From contig DAIOKN010000004.1 in NCBI GenBank assembly GCA_036756705.1, forward strand, positions 52,477 to 116,476: a DNA stretch of 64,000 bases, written 5' to 3'. The DNA comes from Caproicibacter sp002399225. Lineage in GTDB: Bacteria; Bacillota; Clostridia; Oscillospirales; Acutalibacteraceae. Shown in pieces: positions 34,239-42,286 of the stretch (positions are counted from its first letter, which is position 1; every line of letters begins with the position of its first letter). The position numbers and the translations under genes are program-made. Below the pieces are notes generated by a model, which saw nothing but the letters and a program-made list of their open reading frames with translations, had not been told where the DNA came from and searched no databases.

Positions 34239-36458
34239 ATGAGACGGCCGCTGGTGTTGGTGGGATTTTCTTATCTGCTGACACTGGCGGCCGCAGTCTT
34301 TCTGGGCACTGAAATTTCTTTTGTTTTATTCTGGTGTTGCCTTGCACTTTTTGGAGTGACCGTAGCCGTTCGAAAAACGCGCACCGCGCTGGTCTTTCCC
34401 GCCGCATTCCTTACGGCGGCGATTGCATTCGGTTCCTTTTCATGGTATTTCCACACTGCGGTACAGCCTCCCCGCTCACTGGATGGCAAAGATGCAAAGG
34501 TGGAGGGAACGGTCTGTGAATTGCCATATTCTCAATATGGGCGGTGGTACTATGTGGTCAACCTCGATTCCGTTGCGGCTTCCGGCGCTCCTCAGAAATT
34601 CAAAATCCGGCTTTCCTCGCAAAGTGAGCTGGATACCGGTCCTTATTCCCGGATTCGCTGCAAAGTGCATTTTTTTCGTCCGCAGGGCGGGGAAGGGTAC
34701 AGTGCGGAATCTTACTATGAGTCGCGGGGCATCCGAATGTTCGCCTATCTTTATGACCACGACCAAATTGCTGTTTTTCCGCCTGCTTCAAAACCGCCGT
34801 ATTTCTATGCCCTGCTGCTGCGCCGGTCCATGCTGAATTCTGTAGATTCCATGCTTCCGCAGAAAGAAGCCGGTCTGATCCGCGGAATGCTGCTGGGGGA
34901 TAAAGCAGCCCTGCCTTCCGAGACGACCGCGGACTTTCGCACGGCAGGCGTGTCGCATTTACTTGCCGTTTCCGGTTTGCATATGGCGACCATCGCTCAG
35001 CTTCTTTTTTTGATTTTCGGTCTGTTCCGTATCCCGAAAAAACGTTCTGGTCCGATTGCGGCCGCGGGGATTTTTTGTTTTATGGCGGTCACGGGGTTTG
35101 TTCCGTCCGTAGTGCGTAGCGGCATCATGTGTCTGTTGTGTCTGGCGGCGCCGCTCGTTTCCCGGCGCGCCGATCCGCTCAATTCGCTTGGAACGGCGGT
35201 TTTGATCCTGTGCCTGCCCAATCCCTATGCGGCGGCCGACGTAGGGCTGCTTCTTTCTTTTTTCGCTACGCTCGGGCTGATCTTGTTCACTAACCCGATC
35301 GAATCGTGGCTGGATTCCCATTTGGACCGCTTTCGCCCGCTCCATTCGCTGATGAAGGGAATCGACGGGATTCTTGCCACTTCTGCATCTGCAATCTTCG
35401 CCACCCTGCCGGTGATGATCCTGTCATTTGGTAATATTTCGCTGATTGCTCCAATTTCAAATCTGCTGATGTTGGTACCGGCTTCCCTGCTGATTTCTGT
35501 TTCGGCGGCTGGAGCGGTGATCGGCCTTTTTGCACCGCAGTCATTTTTGCTGATGCCGTTCGCACTGCTCAGCGGTCTGCTCTCCAAATATCTTTTGTTC
35601 TGTGCACATGAGATGGCGAAAATTCCATTTGCAAGCATTTCTGCTTCCTACGGTTATCTCTTCCTTTGGCTGGCAGGCTCTATTGTACTGTTTGCACTGG
35701 CCGTAGCTTTGCACGGCGGGAAAAAACTGGCTGTGACATCGGGATGTCTTTCCGCCGTGATTCTGCTGACAGGCATTCTGAGCTATGGCTATCTGAACCG
35801 GGGTGTCATGCGAATTGCCGTGCTGGATGTCGGGACGGGGCTTTCCGTCGCCGTTACCGAAAATGGCCAAGCAGTGGTGTTTGGGTGCGGAGGCTACCGC
35901 TCGAGCGAGATCACCTCGTATCTTTCCGGAAGAAATACCCAAAATTTGGATTGTCTCCATCTGCTAACGCAGGGCCGGCAGGAAGCTGCCAATTCCTCCG
36001 CTTTGACAGGGCGATTTTCTACAGGGACTCTTTATGCACCGTCGGAAAGCCGGTATGACGGATTTGTGCAGCGGGCCGCCTCATGTTCCAGGGCGGTTGT
36101 CTGGCAGGGAACAAGCGAAGAGAAGTCATGGCAGAATCTGAAAATGATAAGGGAAGACTGTGGGGAAAACAGTGCCGTCTGGCTTCAGACCTGTAATCTT
36201 TCCTTTTTGCTTTTGCCGGACGGCGCAGATCTTTCCATGCTGCCACAAGAATGGCTGTCGCCTGATTTTTTGATCACAGATTTGCCGCCAGCCAAATGCC
36301 GTCTGCTTCGGCCGGCTTGCACCATCCTTTCCATGGATGAGCAAGACCTTTGTAAACCGCCGCCATCCGGGAATCATATCCTTTGGACGGGCGGCTCTGG
36401 AAATATCGTTCTGAAACTGAAAGGTGACCGCAGGCTATCGGTCGGGAGGGAATCATAA
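34239..36458 (+). CDS. comEC: ComEC/Rec2-family DNA uptake channel
   Basis: A 739-residue multi-pass protein: an N-terminal DUF4131-like OB region (SLDGKDAKVEGTVCELP), then the Competence domain with about ten hydrophobic helices and the signature AGVSHLLAVSGLHMATIAQLL. The C-terminal extracytoplasmic beta-lactamase-like domain is recognisable from VLDVGTGLSVAV but lacks the HxHxDH metal motif; LLTQGRQEAANSSAL stands in its place. The pore part looks intact while the nuclease-like domain appears degenerate. It ends in a TAATG overlap with holA, a common clostridial gene order. Confidence 0.9.
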   Translation: MRRPLVLVGFSYLLTLAAAVFLGTEISFVLFWCCLALFGVTVAVRKTRTALVFPAAFLTAAIAFGSFSWYFHTAVQPPRSLDGKDAKVEGTVCELPYSQYGRWYYVVNLDSVAASGAPQKFKIRLSSQSELDTGPYSRIRCKVHFFRPQGGEGYSAESYYESRGIRMFAYLYDHDQIAVFPPASKPPYFYALLLRRSMLNSVDSMLPQKEAGLIRGMLLGDKAALPSETTADFRTAGVSHLLAVSGLHMATIAQLLFLIFGLFRIPKKRSGPIAAAGIFCFMAVTGFVPSVVRSGIMCLLCLAAPLVSRRADPLNSLGTAVLILCLPNPYAAADVGLLLSFFATLGLILFTNPIESWLDSHLDRFRPLHSLMKGIDGILATSASAIFATLPVMILSFGNISLIAPISNLLMLVPASLLISVSAAGAVIGLFAPQSFLLMPFALLSGLLSKYLLFCAHEMAKIPFASISASYGYLFLWLAGSIVLFALAVALHGGKKLAVTSGCLSAVILLTGILSYGYLNRGVMRIAVLDVGTGLSVAVTENGQAVVFGCGGYRSSEITSYLSGRNTQNLDCLHLLTQGRQEAANSSALTGRFSTGTLYAPSESRYDGFVQRAASCSRAVVWQGTSEEKSWQNLKMIREDCGENSAVWLQTCNLSFLLLPDGADLSMLPQEWLSPDFLITDLPPAKCRLLRPACTILSMDEQDLCKPPPSGNHILWTGGSGNIVLKLKGDRRLSVGRES

Positions 36459-37510
36459 TGCCGGAAATTACGGAGGCAGAACTGAAAAAGCAGATCAGCT
36501 CGTCAAATTTTCAAAATCTTTATTTTTTATATGGACAAGAAAAATATCTGATCTCTTACTATATGAAAAAGCTTGCCGAAAAAGCTGCGGGAAATCAGTT
36601 TCAGGATTTTAATTTTCAAAAATTTGACGGCGGGGAAGCGGGAGCAGATCAGATTGCCGATGCGGTGCAGGCGCTGCCATTTTTATCGGTTCGGAAATGC
36701 GTTCTCGTAACAGATCCGGTTGTGGATGCACCAAAGGCGACAGAAGCGAAAAAATGGAAAGAGATGGTTTCCACTCTTCCTGAGACCACAGTCTTAGTCG
36801 TGGCCGTTCCCAATTCGGAGTTTGAAGAGAAACAGAGAAAGAACGGAAAAAAATTTCTTGACTTCATGAAAAAATATGGTTGCACCGTGCGGCTTGATAG
36901 GCGCACCGGTGCGCAGCTCAAAAAAATTCTCTGTTCCGGCGCACAGAAGAGAGGCTGCGTGCTATCTCCCCGCAACGCCGATCGGCTGGTTGCCAGCTGC
37001 GGTTCTGATTTAACTACTTTGCTGCATGAACTTGAAAAACTTTGTTCCTATGTAAAAGAAGGGGAGATCACTGCTCAGGAAATTGACCAAATTGCAACTA
37101 AAAATCTGGAGGCCCGTGTTTTCGACCTCGCAAAAGCGGTGCTCTCCGGCTCGGGTGACCGCGCTTATTCTATTCTGGACGCGCTGCTCGAGCAGGGGGA
37201 AGAACCGGTTGCAATTCTGTCAGTGCTTTCTTCAAACTATCTTGATCTGTACCGGGTCCGTGCATCGCTGCAGAGCGGCTTAAGCGCCATGGAACCTGCC
37301 AAGTATTTTGACTACGCCCGCAAGGAATTCCGCCTTAAAAATGCAGAGCGGGATGCCGAAAGGTATCCGGAGGGCATGCTTCAGGGCAGTCTGAAAGAAC
37401 TTCTTGCCGCGGATCTCGCGCTGAAAGGTGCGCGCGGTAGTCGGCGCACCCAAATGGAAAAATTGATTGCCAGACTGTTAATCCTGACGGAAAGAGGGAA
37501 AACGGCTTGA
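36458..37510 (+). CDS. holA: DNA polymerase III delta subunit
   Basis: Clamp-loader subunit that opens the sliding clamp. The 350-residue protein has the HolA pattern: NLYFLYGQEKYLISYYMKKL at the start, VQALPFLSVRKCVLV, and domain III segments ARVFDLAKAVLSGSGDRAYSILDALLEQGEEPVAILSVLSSNYLDLYRV. The order comEC-holA agrees with other Bacillota. The stop overlaps the next gene as TTGA. Confidence 0.93.
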   Translation: MPEITEAELKKQISSSNFQNLYFLYGQEKYLISYYMKKLAEKAAGNQFQDFNFQKFDGGEAGADQIADAVQALPFLSVRKCVLVTDPVVDAPKATEAKKWKEMVSTLPETTVLVVAVPNSEFEEKQRKNGKKFLDFMKKYGCTVRLDRRTGAQLKKILCSGAQKRGCVLSPRNADRLVASCGSDLTTLLHELEKLCSYVKEGEITAQEIDQIATKNLEARVFDLAKAVLSGSGDRAYSILDALLEQGEEPVAILSVLSSNYLDLYRVRASLQSGLSAMEPAKYFDYARKEFRLKNAERDAERYPEGMLQGSLKELLAADLALKGARGSRRTQMEKLIARLLILTERGKTA

Positions 37511-38097
37511 TTCACGTCAAAGAGGCTGTTGTCGTTGAGGGAAAATATGATAAGATCAAACTGTCATCCTTGATTGACGGGTTGATTTTACCGACCAATG
37601 GATTCCGCATTTTCAAAGATCCGAAACAAATGGCTTTGTTCCGTTCTCTGGCGGATGTGCGCGGTCTTCTGATTTTGACAGACAGTGATTCGGCGGGATT
37701 TTTAATCCGGCATTACCTTTCCGGATGCATTGCACCTGAAAAAATCCGCCATGCTTATATTCCCGATATTTTAGGGAAAGAAAAGCGCAAGGATAGACCC
37801 TCCAAAGAAGGAAAACTTGGTGTGGAGGGAATGCCGGCAGCTATCTTAAAGGAAGCGCTGCTTCGCGCCGGGGTCGGCATAGAGGAAGAACCCCTTTCTT
37901 TGCCTCCGCGCCGTCTTATTACAAAAGCTGATTTATATACTTGCGGCCTTTCCGGAGGTCCGAATAGCGCGAAAAAGCGTGCTGCTTTGCTGAAACGTCT
38001 TTCGCTTCCGGAATATCTTTCCGCCAATGTTCTGCCGGAAGTGCTTAACAGTATCCTGAGTTATGACGAATTAGTCCGAATTACAGCAGAACTTTAA
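37507..38097 (+). CDS. rnmV: Ribonuclease M5-like Toprim protein
   Basis: RNase M5 matures 5S rRNA with help from ribosomal protein L18. The 196-residue protein has an N-terminal Toprim domain (VKEAVVVEGKYDKIKL with catalytic Glu; LLILTDSDSAGFLIRHYL with the DxD) and a C-terminal DUF4093-like domain. The start is TTG 37507, overlapping the holA stop. A tRNA promoter follows within 20 nt of the stop. Confidence 0.85.
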   Translation: MIHVKEAVVVEGKYDKIKLSSLIDGLILPTNGFRIFKDPKQMALFRSLADVRGLLILTDSDSAGFLIRHYLSGCIAPEKIRHAYIPDILGKEKRKDRPSKEGKLGVEGMPAAILKEALLRAGVGIEEEPLSLPPRRLITKADLYTCGLSGGPNSAKKRAALLKRLSLPEYLSANVLPEVLNSILSYDELVRITAEL

Positions 38098-38115
38098 AAA
38101 ATTGGTAATTTTGTG

Positions 38116-38145
38116 TTGACAATTCTGCTATAAAAGTGGTATAAT
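38116..38145 (+). promoter_or_regulatory. Promoter of tRNA-Leu
   Basis: A perfect TTGACA (38116-38121) and a perfect TATAAT (38140-38145) are 18 nt apart, 12 nt before the tRNA 5' end. Confidence 0.85.
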
Positions 38146-38157
38146 TTCTTTTGCTGA

Positions 38158-38241
38158 GCGCGAGTGCTGGAATTGGCAGACAGGCACGTTTGAGGGGCGT
38201 GTGGGTTTCCCGTACGGGTTCAAGTCCCGTCTCGCGCACCA
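38158..38241 (+). tRNA. tRNA-Leu (anticodon GAG)
   Basis: An 84-nt class II tRNA with encoded CCA. The acceptor stem GCGCGAG (38158-38164) pairs with CTCGCGC (38231-38237), with discriminator A. The anticodon stem CACGT/GCGTG encloses the loop TTGAGGG, putting GAG at 38192-38194 to read CUC and CUU. The variable arm GTGGGTTTCCCGTAC-type extension and GGTTCAAGTCC T-arm are as expected for Leu. Confidence 0.97.
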
Positions 38242-38248
38242 AAATAAA

Positions 38249-38290
38249 ATCCCGGAAGCCGCATGGATACTGGCTTCTGGGATTTCTCTT
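38249..38290 (+). terminator. Intrinsic terminator after tRNA-Leu
   Basis: ATCCCGGAAGCC (38249-38260) pairs with GGCTTCTGGGAT (38272-38283), with one mismatch-like C-T/G-U position, an 11-nt loop and a TTCTCTTT tail. Confidence 0.75.
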
Positions 38291-38619
38291 TGTGAAAATA
38301 GACTGCTTTGGGGGTTATTTGGGGTTTACACATGATCTTTTAGCGGCGAAGCATTGGCAATAGCTTCTGATGTTCTTGCCTGCATGAAGGCAAGGTATGG
38401 GCATTTATGTTTAGCTTGGTGGATGTTTGTGAATTCCCGAGTGCAGAGAAAACTGTTTTAATATCCACATGATTTAAAATTAGCAAAGAAGTGTTTAATG
38501 CCGAAATTCCCCGTCAATTGTCAATGGGAAGAATACCTGATCAAAAAGAGATCTTTTTGTCAGCAAATCAAGGATGCTGTGCTTCTTCACGTTCTTAAAG
38601 TGAAAGCATAAAAAACGAC

Positions 38620-38650
38620 AAAACGCAAGGAATTTAAGGCCTTGCGTTTT
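38620..38650. terminator. Hairpin with terminator character at the end of the Sir2-like remnant
   Basis: AAAACGCAAGG (38620-38630) pairs perfectly with CCTTGCGTTTT (38640-38650). It contains the remnant's stop codon in the loop region and has a T-rich 3' arm in both directions. Confidence 0.55.
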
Positions 38651-38868
38651 GCTTCTCAAATAAATCCGACAGGGTTTTCCCAATATCCACGTCTATGCAA
38701 ATTGCCTGTGGCTCGATATCATTCACACAGGAAGCTTCGCCAGCGTTGATGCATGCATAAACCGCATTTGGATTCTTCAATACATTTGCCAGAAAGGAAA
38801 CTTGATAATCACTGGCGTATTTCAGCCAACGCCGAGTTCAAGAACTTTGAGGCCTCGTTTTGCGCTTT
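38634..38868 (-). pseudogene. C-terminal remnant of a Sir2-like NAD-dependent deacetylase family gene
   Basis: On the minus strand KRGLKVLELGVG is followed by an in-frame TGA, then NTPVIIKFPFWQM. A one-base shift leads to LKNPNAVYACINAGEASC, and then AICIDVDIGKTLSDLF before a TAA at 38636-38634. This is the pattern I know from the C-terminus of Sir2-type deacetylase-like proteins of Bacillota (ELGVG-NTP-IIK-PFW, then INxGEA and ICIDxDIG). The N-terminal NAD-binding part was not found. The assignment is from memory of the family pattern. Confidence 0.5.
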
Positions 38869-39182
38869 ACTTTAAGACTTTTTTGTAAGATGGGCTGTTT
38901 CCAGAGCGTGCCTGAGCCCCAAATTCATTCATACGCTGCTTGTTAAACGCAGTCTGATTCCCCTCTTGGGCTCCCCTAAATTGAGAACTTCTCTTGGCAC
39001 GGCCATAAATAACATAGACAGCAGAAAGAGCGTATTGGATTTAATTTTCAATACACCCTTATTTTTATCTATGCCAATCGGTAAAGACCAGTAAGTAGAA
39101 GATATCTTATTAATTCCTCATGTTCTATTACTGACCCCATTTATGTACAATTATAATAATGTCAAAAATACTTAATTTGCCT

Positions 39183-39653
39183 TCAAATGCGTTTTTGAAT
39201 CATCAGCTGATTGTCTAATATGGCATTCGGATCATTAGGGAAAATACCATTGAACACCAAATTATTGATAGAATAATTAGATTCATTTAAGTCGTTCAAT
39301 AAAATTTGATAGGTTAAACCGGCTGTAGGGGGTACTTGAGGCAAAAGAAAACTTGCACGAAGTGAAATTTTGATATGGTACAATCCGGCTCCAGGGAAAT
39401 GGAGTGTATCATTTGTTACGGTAGTCGATGATAGAGAATATCCACCGGTAGTATGGATGGAGCTGATCCCTTCATTTGACAAATTCAAAGGGCCGTTCGC
39501 AGTCAATTCATTGGTATAATTTCTGTCAAAAAGCTGAACAAAGCTTTGCGGTGCTGCCGGCCCCTGCGGGCCCTGCGGCCCCATCAATCCCGGAGGTCCT
39601 TGCCTGCACCATAAAGGATAACAGTAATTATAGACTGGGAAAACATTATTCAC
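39183..39653 (-). CDS. Short collagen-like, BclA-type surface protein, probably C-terminally truncated
   Basis: A 156-residue protein with a Cys-containing N-terminus (NNVFPVYNYCYPLWC), then five collagen triplets (GPP GLM GPQ GPQ GPA) at residues 19-33. A beta-rich domain resembling BclA-type C-terminal TNF-like folds follows (IHTTGGYSLSSTTVTNDTLHFPGAGLYHIKISL). Such proteins form exosporium or spore-surface filaments. It ends abruptly at DNQLMIQKRI; shifting one base gives QLMIQKTHLKAN then a stop, so the last strands are probably lost. The start is GTG 39653 after GAGGG. Confidence 0.7.
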   Translation of the reverse strand: MNNVFPVYNYCYPLWCRQGPPGLMGPQGPQGPAAPQSFVQLFDRNYTNELTANGPLNLSNEGISSIHTTGGYSLSSTTVTNDTLHFPGAGLYHIKISLRASFLLPQVPPTAGLTYQILLNDLNESNYSINNLVFNGIFPNDPNAILDNQLMIQKRI

Positions 39654-39866
39654 GTAGATACCCTCTTTTTGAATTTAGCATCTTAGCGAAAGTTAGAATT
39701 GATATTGAGTTTGTGCTGAGACCGAATCATATAACAAGATCTCGTGGCGGCTTGAAGGGATATTTCAAGAGGAAACTGCCAGCAGGAAGTGGCAGGGTAT
39801 GACGACAAGATCCCGCCTGGGAGGGGCGAAACGGATGCTTTGGATTCCTTTCGGATCATATAAGAA

Positions 39867-39895
39867 AAGCGGAAAGCGTATTTGGCTTTCCGCTT
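39867..39895 (-). terminator. Hairpin terminator after the 46-residue basic peptide gene
   Basis: AAGCGGAAAGC (39867-39877) pairs perfectly with GCTTTCCGCTT (39885-39895) with a 7-nt loop. On the minus strand it is followed by TTCTTATA, a modest T tract. Confidence 0.6.
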
Positions 39896-39901
39896 CCCGC
39901 T

Positions 39902-40042
39902 TTAGCGTTTTGTGTTAGGGCCAAGGGAGACTTTTCTAACATTGTGACTGTCGTTTTGGTTTTTTACATGAGAGGGCTGCTTTGGATTCTCGGTACCTTC
40001 GGCGTTGCTCTTTCTATCACGTCTTTTTTTATCTTTTTTCAT
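39902..40042 (-). CDS. 46-residue basic peptide, possibly a small spore protein
   Basis: ATG 40042 follows GAGGT with 7-nt spacing and opens 46 codons to a TAA at 39904-39902. The product is very hydrophilic: Lys/Arg-rich at the start (MKKDKKRRDRKS), then Asn/Gln/Ser/His, ending KVSLGPNTKR. Composition and size resemble minor small acid-soluble spore proteins such as SspP, but no motif proves this. A hairpin terminator follows its stop. It lies beside the collagen-like spore-surface candidate. Confidence 0.5.
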   Translation of the reverse strand: MKKDKKRRDRKSNAEGTENPKQPSHVKNQNDSHNVRKVSLGPNTKR

Positions 40043-40142
40043 GATGCTTACCTCGATCAATCAGAATATCGAATAGTATATCCAAAATGATCAATTTCAT
40101 TTGAAAAGTAAAGGAGAAACAGCTTGAAAATGATGTCTCCTT

Positions 40143-40826
40143 TCAGTGAAAGGGCGCAACGTAAAGCTTATCAATTTGATTAAGGGACGCATAGAAGATC
40201 TGATCGGGCCGGTCAAAGCCTTGAATTTTCAATTGCTGCATCAGCCACTCTTGTGTATGCCCGCTGGATGTCAGATTATCCAAAAGAATTTTTCCATCTA
40301 CAATGAGATCGATAGACAGCTTATTTCCCGGTTTTGATATTTTCATTTCACCAGCATTTACGGATAGCTTTTCAGGTCTTAGTAACACGGTTAAACGACC
40401 GTCGTTTTCAAAAATGGCATAATCGACGTCCTCAATGTTAAAAACATTCTTTTGCCGTAACAGCATCAGCAATTTGTTCATGCTGATCTTCGCTTTGGAT
40501 AGTCCTTCATAAAGCAGTTTCCCTTTTTGGATCATAAGAATCGGTTTGCCTTCTTCAACTTTCCGAAACAACGAACTTTTCATATTGAACTGATCTGTGA
40601 TTAGAGCCATGGAAGTAATCACAATAGCAGAAACAGTCGTTAGCAGCACAGAACTTTCATTTCCCAGCGACATTCGGACAGCCAAAGACCCAAGTGTTAC
40701 GCCAATTAGAAAATCAAAAAATGTGATTCTGGAAATCATTTTTCGCCCCATGATCCTTCCGAGAATCAACAATACGATATATGCGACAACGCTTTTTACC
40801 ACAGTTGAAATGATTTTTTGGATCAT
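40143..40826 (-). CDS. YetF/DUF421 family membrane protein
   Basis: A 227-residue protein with three N-terminal hydrophobic helices (VVAYIVLLILGRIMGRKMISRITFFDFLIGVTLGSLAV) and a cytoplasmic C-terminal domain with EEGKPILMIQKGKLLYEGLSKAKISMNKLLMLLRQKNVFNIEDVDYAIFENDG, the hallmark of DUF421. In Bacillus, paralogues are often expressed in the forespore or located in spore membranes; the molecular function is unresolved. ATG 40826 follows AGGAGG. It is monocistronic. Confidence 0.9.
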   Translation of the reverse strand: MIQKIISTVVKSVVAYIVLLILGRIMGRKMISRITFFDFLIGVTLGSLAVRMSLGNESSVLLTTVSAIVITSMALITDQFNMKSSLFRKVEEGKPILMIQKGKLLYEGLSKAKISMNKLLMLLRQKNVFNIEDVDYAIFENDGRLTVLLRPEKLSVNAGEMKISKPGNKLSIDLIVDGKILLDNLTSSGHTQEWLMQQLKIQGFDRPDQIFYASLNQIDKLYVAPFH

Positions 40827-40964
40827 CTTTTAGGGAATCCTCCTTTTATACGTAAACTGACCTGATTTTCTTGATCAATATTGTTTTTATAAGTAATCTC
40901 GATTATACTCCCACCTTATAAAAAGCTTGAAGGCAAACTGTCACACGGTTACGGAGGCGTCAAT

Positions 40965-41381
40965 ATGAAAAGCTGGGTGAAAAACGGCATTTTATTTCTG
41001 GTTGGCGGCAGTATCTATGTCCTGATTGAAATCGTATACCGAGGCTGGTCCCACTGGAGTATGTTTCTGCTTGGCGGTATCTGCTTTCTGGCTCTTGGTT
41101 ACATAAACCGTTTTCTGTCGTGGGATACGCCGTTCATTCTCCAAATGCTAATCGGCGCGGCCATTATCACGGCGCTGGAACTATTGACCGGCTATATCGT
41201 CAATATCAGACTTGGCTGGCATGTGTGGGATTATTCCAGAGTGCCGCTGAATCTTTGCAGTCAAATCTGTTTGCCAGCTAGCATTGTTTGGTATTTCCTT
41301 TCCGGAATCGGGATTTATCTTGACGATTGGCTCCGATGGAAGTTTTTCGATGAGGATAAACCGCATTATAAAATTTTATAA
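40965..41381 (+). CDS. CmpB-like putative ABC transporter membrane protein
   Basis: A 138-residue protein with four hydrophobic helices, matching the family annotated as putative ABC-transporter type IV / CmpB (WSMFLLGGICFLALGYINRFL, ALELLTGYIVNIRLGWHVWDYS, PLNLCSQICLPASIVWYFLS). No ATPase gene is adjacent, so it is unlikely to be a normal ABC permease. ATG 40965 follows GGAGG. Function unknown. Confidence 0.82.
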   Translation: MKSWVKNGILFLVGGSIYVLIEIVYRGWSHWSMFLLGGICFLALGYINRFLSWDTPFILQMLIGAAIITALELLTGYIVNIRLGWHVWDYSRVPLNLCSQICLPASIVWYFLSGIGIYLDDWLRWKFFDEDKPHYKIL

Positions 41382-41555
41382 AAGCGCTTTTGATTCCCAA
41401 ATGGAACAAAGACGTATCGGATTGATTTCCAGCGTGCCCGTTTTGTCTTTTTCCTCTGTTCTGATTGCTTATATCGGTTTTTCATACTTGACATTAAGTA
41501 TAGGATAGAAGTAAGGGCTTCTATATGCAAAAAAAAGCCCAAAGGAGTGTTATGA

Positions 41556-42125
41556 TTGAACAAAATAGTTATAGAAGCAATGAAAAGAACTGAAAAACCT
41601 AAAAGGGTTAGAAGAGATGGATTTATCCCAGGCGTTTTAAGCGGACCCGGTTTAGTCTCTGCGCAAGTGCAATTTAAGGCTGCTGAACTTAACAAAATCT
41701 TTGAAAAATATGGCACAAGAATTAAGCTATGGATCAAGACAGATGCAGAGGAAAAATTCGGCTTTATTAAAGAAATTCAAAAAGATCCAGTTGAAGGGAA
41801 AATTATACATATTTCGATTCAATTGGTGAAAGTCGACCAAAATGTAAAATTGCATTTGCCAATTATTTTTGAGGGACAAGACACCTTAAAGCGCAAATTT
41901 TTGCAACTTCACATAAAAAAGCCGAGAATTGAGGTGGAAGGAAAAGTAAAATTCATGCCAAGCAACATTGTAATAGATGTTTCCAAGAAAAAGTTTGGTG
42001 ATAGTATTACGGTTGCTGATTTTGATTTACCTTCTCAGATAAAGCCGATTGCTTCTAATAATGAAATATTTGCAAGCATCAAAGGTAAAAATAAAGAGCT
42101 TGCGGAAGAAACAGAATCAGCTTAA
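41556..42125 (+). CDS. Ribosomal protein L25/TL5/CTC family protein
   Basis: A 189-residue two-domain L25 (CTC type): an N-terminal 5S rRNA-binding barrel (KRTEKPKRVRRDGFIPGVLSGPG) and a C-terminal beta domain (LHLPIIFEGQDTLKRKFLQLHIKKPRIEVEGKVKFMPSNIVIDVS). In Bacillus Ctc is a general-stress protein. The start is TTG 41556, 9 nt after AAGGAG; ATG 41552 opens only a 13-codon frame. Codon use is markedly A/T-rich compared with the neighbours, suggesting separate ancestry. Confidence 0.85.
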   Translation: MNKIVIEAMKRTEKPKRVRRDGFIPGVLSGPGLVSAQVQFKAAELNKIFEKYGTRIKLWIKTDAEEKFGFIKEIQKDPVEGKIIHISIQLVKVDQNVKLHLPIIFEGQDTLKRKFLQLHIKKPRIEVEGKVKFMPSNIVIDVSKKKFGDSITVADFDLPSQIKPIASNNEIFASIKGKNKELAEETESA

Positions 42126-42150
42126 TTCTAATTAGAGCGAGACATTTTTG

Positions 42151-42186
42151 ACTCTCCCGGACAACTTCTGGGAGAGTTTATTTTTT
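42151..42186 (+). terminator. Intrinsic terminator after the L25/CTC gene
   Basis: ACTCTCCCGG (42151-42160) pairs with CTGGGAGAGT (42168-42177) with one G-T pair and a 7-nt loop. TTATTTTTT follows. Confidence 0.85.
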
Positions 42187-42228
42187 AAATGTAGAAAATA
42201 TCTGAGAGAAAGAATAATAAAAAAGCTC

Positions 42229-42257
42229 TTGACATGGAGAAAAAATTGTAGTATTTT
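42229..42257 (+). promoter_or_regulatory. Promoter of the tetR gene
   Basis: TTGACA (42229-42234) and TATTTT (42252-42257) are 17 nt apart. The palindromic operator candidate begins 4 nt downstream, over the expected transcription start. Confidence 0.65.
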
Positions 42258-42260
42258 GAA

Positions 42261-42274
42261 ACTAAATAGTTAGA
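42261..42274. promoter_or_regulatory. Candidate TetR operator 1 (autoregulatory)
   Basis: ACTAAATAGTTAGA is a near match to the perfect palindrome at 42974-42987, differing at two positions. It covers the region just after the tetR -10 and before its GGAG site, where a repressor would block its own promoter. Confidence 0.6.
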
Positions 42275-42286
42275 TAGGAGAATGTT

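Larger units (their letters stand above)
38291..39182. other. Non-coding or decayed stretch downstream of tRNA-Leu
   Basis: Nearly 900 nt without an intact gene. It contains the Sir2-like remnant described separately and a hairpin at 38620-38650. A minus-strand open stretch at about 38880-39060 reads YGRAKRSSQFRGAQEGNQ and continues AFNKQRMNEFGAQ, but it has no start codon and no recognised family. Other short frames are featureless. The base composition is more A/T-rich than the flanking housekeeping genes. It looks like the degraded edge of inserted DNA. Confidence 0.6.

Noticed and set aside
38215..38241. Possible phage attachment site in the tRNA-Leu 3' end
   Set aside because: No second copy of this sequence and no integrase gene were found in the window, so only the island hypothesis is reported.
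38495..38683. A 62-codon minus-strand frame in the decayed region
   Set aside because: It runs through the hairpin at 38620-38650, has no ribosome-binding site and matches no family.
41284..41508. A 74-codon plus-strand frame after the CmpB-like gene
   Set aside because: Most of it overlaps that gene in another frame; the remainder is featureless.
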